Shown: positions 10,164 to 17,065 of the stretch, piece by piece | How the letters are laid out: the number at the start of each line of letters is the position of its first letter | Numbering within the stretch: position 1 is the first letter of the stretch | Source of the DNA: Micavibrio aeruginosavorus_D | GTDB lineage: Bacteria > Pseudomonadota > Alphaproteobacteria > Micavibrionales > Micavibrionaceae | Direction: 5' to 3' | DNA: 64,000 nt | NCBI RefSeq assembly: GCF_051245535.1 | Contig: NZ_CP195303.1 | Location: 620,001 to 684,000, forward strand | Notes under the pieces: generated by a model | Told to the model about the DNA's origin: nothing | Seen by the model: the letters and a program-made list of their open reading frames with translations, nothing else | Database searches by the model: none | Program-made: the position numbers and the translations under genes

Positions 10164-10191
10164 AAAAAACCCCGCCGAAGCGGGGTTTTTT
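10164..10191. terminator. bidirectional Rho-independent terminator
   Basis: Perfect 12-bp stem AAAAAACCCCGC / GCGGGGTTTTTT with a 4-nt CGAA loop. The A-run before and T-run after the GC core let it serve both prfC (plus) and the unknown gene ending at 10197 (minus). Confidence 0.92.
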
Positions 10192-10196
10192 ATGAA

Positions 10197-10964
10197 TTAC
10201 GCCGGGTTCATGCCAAAGCGCAAAGCTTTATAAACCTTGGCAATCGTCGGGTGATTGTTCATGAACGCGATCTTGCGATCTTGGTCGCAATACGCAAACC
10301 CGTAATATGCGTGTTTGATAATGTCGTTCAGGTTATGGCGCGTGGCATTCGGTGCCGCGTGCGGCAGGATGTGGATTTCACGGTCAACGACGGATACGCC
10401 GCTGATCAATCCGCAATCCATAAAAATCGAAAACCCTTGCGCGGATGTTGCGGCGGATAATACGCCGCGGATCTGGCTTTGCAGGGCCCACATTTCCTGT
10501 TCGTCTTGTTCGCGCCAGCATCCGGTGAATCCGGCCTGTCCGGTGCTGGTAATCACCATGTGATTGGGCACAATCGCATCTTCGGCGGCTTCGCGGAAGC
10601 ATTGTGCATGCTGGCCAAAGGTGAACATCAATTCACGTTCCTTGTTTCCGGGAATAAAACCTTTCAATTGGCCGTACATATCGGCCTTCACCGCATCAAC
10701 AAACGTCGTGCCGGGCAAACGTTTGTTCATGTCGACGACGTTCACGCGCACTTGTTGATCGGTCTGGCCAGCGGCGGCACCGTCAACGGCGGAAATCAGA
10801 ATGCGGGAGGACTCGCCCTCGAAATACATATCGTCGCGGATTTTCATGGCCTGCGCCCACAGTTTGGCCTCGGCCTGCGTGGATGCCTGATCCAGACGTG
10901 TGATCTTCGGGTTCGCAATGGTCACCAAAGAATGACCATTGAAGTGTTTGTTGAGTGTGCCCAT
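10197..10964 (-). CDS. unknown protein, 255 aa
   Basis: Not recognised. Soluble, with five cysteines in the C-terminal two thirds and segments such as LMFTFGQHAQCFREAAEDAI and ISGVSVVDREIHILPH. There is no signal peptide and no clear catalytic motif. The open frame reaches 11033, but the start at 10964 (MGTLNKHFNGHSL) is preferred because AGGACAACGGGC precedes it. It lies between two terminators and is therefore a single-gene unit. Confidence 0.55.
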   Translation of the reverse strand: MGTLNKHFNGHSLVTIANPKITRLDQASTQAEAKLWAQAMKIRDDMYFEGESSRILISAVDGAAAGQTDQQVRVNVVDMNKRLPGTTFVDAVKADMYGQLKGFIPGNKERELMFTFGQHAQCFREAAEDAIVPNHMVITSTGQAGFTGCWREQDEQEMWALQSQIRGVLSAATSAQGFSIFMDCGLISGVSVVDREIHILPHAAPNATRHNLNDIIKHAYYGFAYCDQDRKIAFMNNHPTIAKVYKALRFGMNPA

Positions 10965-11076
10965 GCCCGTTGTCCTGTTCTTGGTGATTTGAATTGCGGG
11001 GTGGTTATAGCGCGGAGAGGGTGGGGTCGTCAAAATTCACATATTGCGCCGCAGCAATGTTCGTGCATGCCGCAAA

Positions 11077-11103
11077 AAAAGCCCCGGATTTCCCGGGGCT
11101 TTT
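11077..11103 (-). terminator. Rho-independent terminator after the 314-aa unknown gene
   Basis: Stem AAAAGCCCCGG / CCGGGGCTTTT (11 bp) with a 5-nt loop. On the minus strand the stem continues into a 7-T run (A-run at 11074-11080), 19 bp after the stop at 11122. Confidence 0.88.
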
Positions 11104-11121
11104 GCCGTCTCATGGAAAATA

Positions 11122-12066
11122 TTACGGTTGGTGGATGTTGACGAGCGAAAGAACCTTGTTCTTCTGTTCTTCGGCTTGGGCGCGCAACGCCACTACCTTT
11201 TCCCATTCTGTAACGATCTCTTTTTGGTTGGTCATCAGCACCCGTCCATAAACCGGGTGTGCTGTCACCGCTGTATAGGGGGTGGCCTCTGTGGCGGCCC
11301 TGAACAGGTCAGACAAAACGCCGCCTTGTTTGTACGGCTGATTGCCAACGATTTCTGTATTCGCTGTGACGAATATTGGTCGGACGGCAGTTTTTATTTC
11401 TACCCAGTTCCGGCTTTTTACGGCCTCGACCAATGCATTATCCATGATCTTATCTATATTTTGTGGATCAAGGCATTCGAGAATGTGCTGTTCACCAGAG
11501 GATGATGGGCGATAAGTGGGTGGCACGATATCCGCAATACGGCGCGCAATAATAGATTCTGCGCCTGTTTGCGTGATGGGAAGCCGCTTTTTGCTTGGAT
11601 CAATCGCGTGGTAAAACGTGGACAGGAAATGATCTTGAATGCTCTCAAAGGCAACCTGTTTTCGTAAATTTGTTTTTGTATCCCAGATATCATTGATCTG
11701 TTGGATCAGGTCGCATTGCTCCAGATAGGCAATCGTTAGAATGGCCGTGTCCTGACAAAGGGCGGGAGTTGCTTCTTTTAATAAATGATTGCCGATGGCT
11801 CTTGCTGAAATTACAGGAAGATTAGAGCGTGCGATCACATCCCCTTCATAAACATCCTTAAGGGGAACGATCAGCCCACGAAGCGTGTCACGGGTCGTTC
11901 GTGACGATCTGTCCTGCGCAACAATCAAGGCCGCACGACCCTGGTCTTTCAGCAAGCCATGGGTGGCCACACCTCGCTCTGGTTTAAGAAGTGTGGCACG
12001 AACCAAAAAGGCCTTTGCCGCGCTGTTCAGGATATCCTGCCGTTGTCTAGGGGTGAGGAGATGCAT
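11122..12066 (-). CDS. unknown protein, 314 aa
   Basis: Not recognised. It appears helical and soluble, with no signal peptide, membrane segment or catalytic signature. The base composition is visibly more AT-rich than in neighbouring housekeeping genes, which may mean it was acquired or is under weak constraint. It is monocistronic: a terminator follows, and the region upstream is a divergent promoter gap shared with the Ntn hydrolase gene at 12204. Confidence 0.55.
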   Translation of the reverse strand: MHLLTPRQRQDILNSAAKAFLVRATLLKPERGVATHGLLKDQGRAALIVAQDRSSRTTRDTLRGLIVPLKDVYEGDVIARSNLPVISARAIGNHLLKEATPALCQDTAILTIAYLEQCDLIQQINDIWDTKTNLRKQVAFESIQDHFLSTFYHAIDPSKKRLPITQTGAESIIARRIADIVPPTYRPSSSGEQHILECLDPQNIDKIMDNALVEAVKSRNWVEIKTAVRPIFVTANTEIVGNQPYKQGGVLSDLFRAATEATPYTAVTAHPVYGRVLMTNQKEIVTEWEKVVALRAQAEEQKNKVLSLVNIHQP

Positions 12067-12203
12067 CGCATTACGTCCAATGTTATGTTAACCAATGCGG
12101 ACAATTCCATAATATTGATGGTTGTGTCAATAAAAAACGGCCTGACAAAAAGCCTTGGTTCGGGGTAGTGTTTTCGCAAAATAACGCAAAAATAGGGGGC
12201 TTT

Positions 12204-13190
12204 ATGCTGCCAGTCATTCCAATTATCCGCGATGCTGATACGCCGCTGGATCTATTCCACCGGGAATGGCCGCGCGCGGAATCCGCCGTGCGGATTGGTC
12301 AGAAATTTTATGGCGGCACCATGTTGGACGCGGCGGGCATTATCTCGCGTGCGTGGCTGCACCGGAATGATCACATTCCCTATGCCAAGGAAATCGATGC
12401 CATCGCCACGGCGTTGGGCAGCCGCGCGGTCTATACCCTGAACCTGTCCTATGAATGGGGCTGCACCACGGCGTTTAACGAAAGCGCATCCGGCAAGGAC
12501 GGCGTGCGCATGTTCCGCGCCATGGATTGGCCGCTGGATGGGTTGGGCGATCATCTGGTGCTTGCGCGGCAGGTGGGCCCGGCGGGAATTTATTGGGCGA
12601 TGACCTATCCGGGTTTTGTCGGTGTGTTACAGGGCATGGCCCCGAAACGTTTCACATTGGCGATCAATCAGGCCCCGAACCCCGACCGGGGGTTGGGGCA
12701 TGCGGGCAACTGGTTGTCCGCAAAAATCGCAATGAACCGCAGCAACGGCCTGCCACCGCCGTTCCTGCTGCGCCGTGTGTTTGAACACTGCGCCACCTTT
12801 AACGATGCTGTTTCCATGATCCGCGATACGCCCTTGTGCGCGCCTGCCATTATTTCCGTGGCCGGGGTGAATGCGAGCGAACATTGCATTGTTGAGCGCA
12901 GCCGCAACCGCGCCATTGTGCACAAGGATGCGATGTATGTCGGCAATGAATGGATGAACACGCGGTGGAAGGGCGCACCCAGCCAGACCAGCAGCAAAGA
13001 ACGCGTGGCGCAAATGGCATCGGGCATTGAAACCTATCAAGGCAATTTCGATTGGCTGAAGGGCGCAATTCTGTGCCCGCGCACGCGCCTGGCATTTGAA
13101 GCCAACGCCAAAACCGGACAATTGATGGTGCAGGGGTTTGAAGGCGAGAAACCCGCGACGCAAATCCAGTATCTGCACTGTATGTTGTAA
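12204..13190 (+). CDS. acid ceramidase/NAAA-like Ntn amidohydrolase
   Basis: 328 aa. The sequence YEWGCTTAFNES followed by VRMFRAMDWPLDG matches the core of the linear amide C-N hydrolase superfamily (acid ceramidase, N-acylethanolamine acid amidase, penicillin acyltransferase). In those enzymes an internal Cys (here Cys87) becomes the N-terminal nucleophile after self-cleavage, and the R-N-x-D-type motif (here RAMDW) lines the site. The ~86 residues before Cys87 would be the alpha subunit. I see no clear signal peptide, so it may act in the cytoplasm. The start at 12204 is chosen over 12168 because AGGGGG lies 4 nt upstream. Substrate is unknown; N-acyl amides, ceramides or bile-salt-like conjugates are all possible. 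Confidence 0.72.
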   Translation: MLPVIPIIRDADTPLDLFHREWPRAESAVRIGQKFYGGTMLDAAGIISRAWLHRNDHIPYAKEIDAIATALGSRAVYTLNLSYEWGCTTAFNESASGKDGVRMFRAMDWPLDGLGDHLVLARQVGPAGIYWAMTYPGFVGVLQGMAPKRFTLAINQAPNPDRGLGHAGNWLSAKIAMNRSNGLPPPFLLRRVFEHCATFNDAVSMIRDTPLCAPAIISVAGVNASEHCIVERSRNRAIVHKDAMYVGNEWMNTRWKGAPSQTSSKERVAQMASGIETYQGNFDWLKGAILCPRTRLAFEANAKTGQLMVQGFEGEKPATQIQYLHCML

Positions 13191-13196
13191 GCAGCA

Positions 13197-13223
13197 AAAA
13201 GGGCCGGAAAAACCGACCCTTTT
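13197..13223. terminator. Rho-independent terminator after the Ntn hydrolase gene
   Basis: Stem AAAAGGGCCGG / CCGACCCTTTT with one mismatch and an A5 loop, 6 bp after the stop at 13190. It may also serve the minus-strand small gene ending at 13246. Confidence 0.75.
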
Positions 13224-13245
13224 CTATCTGTTCATCATCTCGGCC

Positions 13246-13416
13246 TTAGTGACGGGCCGGAAACCCGAAACGGTTGCGCGGGGTGGATTCCGTGGCTGAT
13301 GCTTCCACTGTTGCGCGCGGCGGGGCGTACCCACGGGCGGCCAGTTCCAGAACTTCCAGTTCTTTCAGGCGTTGGCGGTCGGATCGGCTAAGGCTGTTAA
13401 ATTCGCTGGTTGGCAT
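13246..13416 (-). CDS. small unknown protein, 56 aa
   Basis: A short gene with MPTSEFNSLSRSDRQRLKEL at its N-terminus and TPRNRFGFPARH at its end. The first 30 residues look like an amphipathic helix; the tail is proline/arginine-rich. Support: it has its own ATG with AAGGGA about 9 nt upstream, codon use like its neighbours, a terminator just beyond its stop, and a sequence matching a full CtrA site (TTAA-N7-TTAAC) about 83 bp upstream. Family unknown; no homology is claimed. Confidence 0.6.
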   Translation of the reverse strand: MPTSEFNSLSRSDRQRLKELEVLELAARGYAPPRATVEASATESTPRNRFGFPARH

Positions 13417-13498
13417 GGTTGTGGTTCCCTTGTGAAATCGTCGTTTTTTGTGAAACGGTATTCTTATTGTTTATTCTCTATTAATGACGCCGAAATGG

Positions 13499-13513
13499 TT
13501 AAAACGGGCTTAA
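13499..13513 (-). promoter_or_regulatory. candidate CtrA binding site
   Basis: On the minus strand the sequence reads TTAAGCCCGTTTTAAC, a match to the full-length CtrA consensus TTAA-N7-TTAAC of alphaproteobacteria. It lies ~83 bp upstream of the 56-aa gene (minus) and ~180 bp upstream of iscR (plus), so either could be the target. Confidence 0.5.
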
Positions 13514-13593
13514 GGCGAGGCCATTTCGCGTCAAAATTATGACGGCAGATCAAAATCTTATGCCGCGCCGCAAAATAATCCTATATAATTAGT

Positions 13594-13611
13594 ACTGAAA
13601 CAGTCCTGTAT
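13594..13611 (+). promoter_or_regulatory. candidate IscR-type operator at the SUF promoter
   Basis: ACTGAAACAGT is an inverted repeat and, with the downstream TAT, follows the right-hand part of the type 1 IscR site (ACT-R-WWW-Y-AGTC...TAT). It sits 5 bp after a TATAAT box (13584-13589), so it would overlap the transcription start. This position suits autorepression of the operon by its first gene. The left half of the motif is poor. Confidence 0.5.
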
Positions 13612-13690
13612 TGAGGGAAAAACCTTGAAAAACGGGACAAAGACTGGCATTGAATGCGGACCTTATCAGTCCGATTTAGGGTTTTGGGAA

Positions 13691-14143
13691 ATGATCCGTC
13701 TGTCGCGCTTTACCGATTATGCCGTTTTGATGCTGGCCGAACTGGCCCGCACCGAAACCGTGCGCGCGTCCGCCGCCGATCTGGCCACGCGCACCAATCT
13801 GGCCGAACCGACCGTGGCGAAGATTTTGAAAATTCTGAACCGTGCCGGACTGGTCGTGTCCACACGCGGCGCCACGGGCGGATACATGATCGCCCGTCCC
13901 GCACATGAAATGACCGTATCGGATATTATTACGGCCGTGGAAGGGCCGGTGGCCATTACCGCCTGCGCCGATGGGCATGATGATGATTGTTCATTGTCGG
14001 GCGTGTGCGCCATGAATGGCCGTTGGGGCGAGGTGAACGCCGCCGTGCGTGGTGCGTTGGAATCCGTCACGCTGGCCGACATGATGAATAAGAAAATTGT
14101 TGCGCAGGCCGCAATGCCCGCCCGCGAACAGGTTATGGAGTAA
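13691..14143 (+). CDS. iscR: Rrf2/IscR-family regulator of the SUF operon
   Basis: 150 aa. N-terminal winged helix MIRLSRFTDYAVLMLAEL with the recognition segment TVAKILKILNRAGLV, and three cysteines Cys92, Cys100 and Cys106 (C-x7-C-x5-C) that in this family hold a [2Fe-2S] cluster. As first gene of the SUF operon it should sense Fe-S status and repress the operon when clusters are sufficient. The frame opens at a TTG at 13625, but MIRLSRFTDYA is the standard start of the family, so 13691 is chosen. A candidate operator lies upstream. SufR or a SUF-specific Rrf2 name would be equally fair. Confidence 0.88.
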   Translation: MIRLSRFTDYAVLMLAELARTETVRASAADLATRTNLAEPTVAKILKILNRAGLVVSTRGATGGYMIARPAHEMTVSDIITAVEGPVAITACADGHDDDCSLSGVCAMNGRWGEVNAAVRGALESVTLADMMNKKIVAQAAMPAREQVME

Positions 14144-14149
14144 GTAACA

Positions 14150-15607
14150 ATGTCATCCATCACACAAGACACCATCGATACCGTCAAATCCCTGAGCCAC
14201 CAGTACGAAGCCGGGTTCGTGACGGATATTGAATCGGAAAAGGCCCCGAAGGGCCTGAGCGAAGACACCGTGCGCTTTATCAGCGCGAAGAAGGGTGAGC
14301 CCGAATGGTTGCTGGAATGGCGTTTGAAGGCTTTCCGTCACTGGCTGAAAATGCCGGAACCAAAATGGGCGAAGGTGCATTTCCCTGAATTTGATTATCA
14401 GGATGCGTATTATTATTCCGCGCCAAAAACCGCCGATGATCGCCCGAAATCGCTGGACGAAGTTGACCCGAAATTGCTGGAAACCTATGCGAAGCTGGGC
14501 ATTCCACTGCGCGAACAGGAAATGCTGGCCGGGGTCGCGGTGGACGCCGTGTTCGACTCAGTATCCGTGGCCACCACGTTCCGCGGCAAGTTGAAGGAAG
14601 TGGGCGTTATTTTCTGCTCCATCTCCGAAGCGGTGAAGGAATATCCGGAACTGGTGCAAAAATATATGGGATCGGTGGTGCCGGTTTCCGACAACAAACA
14701 CGCCTGTTTGAACTCCGCCGTGTTTACGGATGGATCGTTCGTGTATATTCCGCCCGGCGTGCGGTGCCCGATGGAACTCTCCACCTATTTCCGCATCAAC
14801 GAAATGAACACGGGGCAATTTGAACGCACTTTGATTATTGCCGATAAAGGCGCGTATGTGAGCTATCTCGAGGGCTGCACCGCTCCGATGCGCGACACCA
14901 ACCAATTGCACGCCGCCGTGGTCGAATTGATCGCGCACGAAGATGCCGAAATTAAATACTCCACGGTGCAAAACTGGTACCCGGGCGATGAAGACGGCAA
15001 AGGCGGCATTTACAACTTCGTCACCAAACGCGGCCTGTGCGAAGGGGCCAATTCCAAAATTTCATGGACCCAAGTGGAAACGGGTTCCGCCATCACATGG
15101 AAATACCCGTCTTGCGTTTTGAAGGGTGACAACAGCCAAGGCGAATTTTATTCCGTTGCCATCACCAACAATTACCAGCAAGCCGACACCGGCACCAAAA
15201 TGATCCATATTGGTCGCAACACAAAAAGCCGCATCATCGCCAAAACCATTTCGGCGGGTAAATCGGATTCCACCTATCGCGGCTTGGTCAAAGTGATGCC
15301 AAAAGCCGAAGGCGCCCGCAACTTCACCCAGTGCGACAGCCTCCTGATCGGCGATCAGTGCGGTGCGCATACGGTGCCGTACGTCGAAAGCCGTAACCCG
15401 AAAGCGCATTTGGAACACGAAGCCACAACCAGCAAAATCTCCGAAGACCAGTTGTTCTATTGCCAACAGCGCGGTTTGAGCGAAGAAGAAGCCGTGGCCC
15501 TGATCGTCAACGGGTTCTGCCGCGAAGTCCTGCAAAACCTGCCGATGGAATTTGCGGTTGAGGCGCAGAAATTGGTGGCGATTTCACTTGAAGGGAGTGT
15601 CGGATAA
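14150..15607 (+). CDS. sufB: Fe-S cluster assembly scaffold protein SufB
   Basis: 485 aa, normal length. SufB forms the SufBC2D scaffold on which Fe-S clusters are built in the cytoplasm. Family segments include WLLEWRLKAFRHWLKM, YIPPGVRCPMELSTYFRIN, FERTLIIADKGAYVSYLEGCTAP, and the C-terminal region with LLIGDQCGAHTVPYVE (Cys405 E. coli equivalent) and LEHEATTSKISEDQLFYCQQRGL. It begins 6 bp after iscR and ends with its stop directly before the ATG of a small membrane-protein gene. The following sufC and sufD complete the complex. Confidence 0.97.
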   Translation: MSSITQDTIDTVKSLSHQYEAGFVTDIESEKAPKGLSEDTVRFISAKKGEPEWLLEWRLKAFRHWLKMPEPKWAKVHFPEFDYQDAYYYSAPKTADDRPKSLDEVDPKLLETYAKLGIPLREQEMLAGVAVDAVFDSVSVATTFRGKLKEVGVIFCSISEAVKEYPELVQKYMGSVVPVSDNKHACLNSAVFTDGSFVYIPPGVRCPMELSTYFRINEMNTGQFERTLIIADKGAYVSYLEGCTAPMRDTNQLHAAVVELIAHEDAEIKYSTVQNWYPGDEDGKGGIYNFVTKRGLCEGANSKISWTQVETGSAITWKYPSCVLKGDNSQGEFYSVAITNNYQQADTGTKMIHIGRNTKSRIIAKTISAGKSDSTYRGLVKVMPKAEGARNFTQCDSLLIGDQCGAHTVPYVESRNPKAHLEHEATTSKISEDQLFYCQQRGLSEEEAVALIVNGFCREVLQNLPMEFAVEAQKLVAISLEGSVG

Positions 15608-15874
15608 ATGACAAAACTTTTCGAATTTCTAGATTCAAAAATTAATATTGTGCGGATTTTGCAAATCTGCGCGGTTGCGATCTTTGTGTTGGGCTTTCCT
15701 CATGCTATTCGGCCATTTTTTGAAGTGGCGGGGCGTGATTTGGATGCCGGAACGATTTTTTCTTTTGTAACGATAACCGGGATGACAATTGCAAACATGC
15801 TGTATAGCCCGGCGTTGTTGTTGGGTTTGGCAGAAATTATCAAGCTGATGAGAGTAAAAAATGCTGCAAATTAA
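15608..15874 (+). CDS. small membrane protein inserted between sufB and sufC, 88 aa
   Basis: Not recognised. Two hydrophobic segments, about residues 15-36 (VRILQICAVAIFVLGFPHAI) and 48-75 (TIFSFVTITGMTIANMLYSPALLLGLAEII), with short charged ends, indicate a two-pass inner-membrane protein. Its ATG follows the sufB stop without a gap, and its last 14 bp overlap the start of sufC, so translation of sufB, this gene and sufC is likely coupled. The DNA is clearly more AT-rich than the flanking suf genes, which suggests late insertion. I know of no standard SUF component of this kind. Confidence 0.7.
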   Translation: MTKLFEFLDSKINIVRILQICAVAIFVLGFPHAIRPFFEVAGRDLDAGTIFSFVTITGMTIANMLYSPALLLGLAEIIKLMRVKNAAN

Positions 15875-16610
15875 AAACCTCCACGCCAATATCGATGGCA
15901 AAGAAATCTTGAAGGGTCTTTCGCTGAACATCCCGGCGGGGGAAGTTCATGCCATTATGGGGCCGAACGGGGCGGGGAAATCGACCCTGTCTTACATTCT
16001 GGCGGGGCGTGAGGAATATGAAGTCACCGACGGTGAAATTATATTCAACGGCGTGAACATGCTGGACCTAGCCCCGGAAGAACGTGCGGCCGCTGGCCTG
16101 TTTCTGGCGTTCCAATACCCGGTTGAAATTCCGGGTGTGCAGATGACCAATTTCATGAAAACCGCCCTGAACGCCATCCGCAAGCAACGGGGCGAGGCGG
16201 AACTGGACGCGCTGGATTTCCTGAAATTGCTGAAAGCCAAGCAAAAGGATCTGAGCATCAGCGACGACATGCTGAAACGCCCGGTCAATGTCGGTTTTTC
16301 GGGTGGTGAGAAGAAACGGAACGAAGTGTTGCAAATGGCAATGCTGAACCCGTCTTTCGCTGTTCTGGATGAAACAGATTCTGGTCTGGATATTGACGCC
16401 CTGCGCATCGTGGCCGACGGCGTAAACCGCCTGCGCGGGCCGGAACGGTCTTTCCTGGTCATTACCCACTATCAACGCTTGCTGGATTATATCGTGCCCG
16501 ACCATGTGCATGTTCTGGCCAACGGCAAAATCGTAAAATCCGGCGGCCCGGAACTGGCCAAGGAACTGGAAGCCAAAGGCTACGCCGATTTTATGGGAGA
16601 GGCGGCGTAA
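15861..16610 (+). CDS. sufC: SUF system ATPase SufC
   Basis: 249 aa, ABC-type ATPase of the SufBCD scaffold. Walker A is GPNGAGKST, the signature region reads NVGFSGGEKKRNEVLQMA, and Walker B with the switch reads FAVLDETDSGLDIDALRIV, which is diagnostic for SufC. The ATG lies inside the end of the small membrane-protein gene (14-bp overlap). The gene is followed by a palindromic repeat and a DUF559 gene before sufD. Confidence 0.97.
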   Translation: MLQIKNLHANIDGKEILKGLSLNIPAGEVHAIMGPNGAGKSTLSYILAGREEYEVTDGEIIFNGVNMLDLAPEERAAAGLFLAFQYPVEIPGVQMTNFMKTALNAIRKQRGEAELDALDFLKLLKAKQKDLSISDDMLKRPVNVGFSGGEKKRNEVLQMAMLNPSFAVLDETDSGLDIDALRIVADGVNRLRGPERSFLVITHYQRLLDYIVPDHVHVLANGKIVKSGGPELAKELEAKGYADFMGEAA

Positions 16611-16619
16611 CCTTAAAAG

Positions 16620-16651
16620 CCCTCTCCCTCCGGGAGAGGGTTGGGTGAGGG
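16620..16651 (+). repeat. palindromic repeat, left copy framing the DUF559 gene
   Basis: CCCTCTCCC TCC GGGAGAGGG followed by TTGGGTGAGGG. The first part is a hairpin; the whole unit is the inverse of the copy at 17007-17042. Its G-rich end (GAGGGAGCAGGGCG) also provides the ribosome binding site of the DUF559 gene. This sequence type is widespread as a dispersed intergenic repeat in proteobacteria. Confidence 0.85.
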
Positions 16652-16660
16652 AGCAGGGCG

Positions 16661-17065
16661 ATGAACATCATAAACCGCGCCAGATCATTACGGTTTAACC
16701 AGACAGAAGCCGAAAAGCGCCTCTGGTCCGTTCTAAGAAACCGGCAGTTTATGAATTTAAAATTCCGTCGTCAGGAAGCAGTGGATCAATTTTACGCGGA
16801 CTTCCTGTGTTACGAACCGCGTTTGATTGTTGAACTGGATGGCGGGCAACACGATGAACGCCAGAAACGAGATGAAGAGCGGACGCAGATTTTAAAAACC
16901 CATGGTTTTTGCGTGCGCCGTTATTGGAACAATGAAGTGATGCAAAATATGGATGGTGTTTTGCAGGATTTGGAAACGACTGTGAAGAATTTGATGAATG
17001 AGAACACCCTCACCCCAACCCTCTCCCTTGAGGGAGAGGGGGTTAATCAAGAGGCTCTGAAATGA
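16661..17065 (+). CDS. DUF559 (Vsr/PD-(D/E)XK-like) protein inside the suf operon
   Basis: 134 aa. It matches DUF559: LRFNQTEAEKRLWSVLRNRQ, FRRQEAVDQFYADFLCYEPRLIVELDGGQH and RRYWNNEVMQNMDGVLQDL. The fold is related to Vsr-like endonucleases; the candidate active-site residues are Glu and Asp in VELDGGQH plus the upstream FRRQ segment. The last ~20 residues (TLTPTLSLEGEGVNQ) are encoded by the right-hand palindromic repeat, and the ribosome binding site by the left-hand one, so gene and repeats form one unit. The stop overlaps the sufD start (ATGA). It is not a known SUF factor and looks like a passenger cassette. Confidence 0.82.
   Translation: MNIINRARSLRFNQTEAEKRLWSVLRNRQFMNLKFRRQEAVDQFYADFLCYEPRLIVELDGGQHDERQKRDEERTQILKTHGFCVRRYWNNEVMQNMDGVLQDLETTVKNLMNENTLTPTLSLEGEGVNQEALK
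17007..17042 (-). repeat. palindromic repeat, right copy (inverted)
   Basis: CCCTCACCCCAACCCTCTCCC TTGA GGGAGAGGG, the reverse complement of the unit at 16620-16651 apart from a one-base insertion and changes in the loop. It lies within the 3' end of the DUF559 reading frame. Confidence 0.85.
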
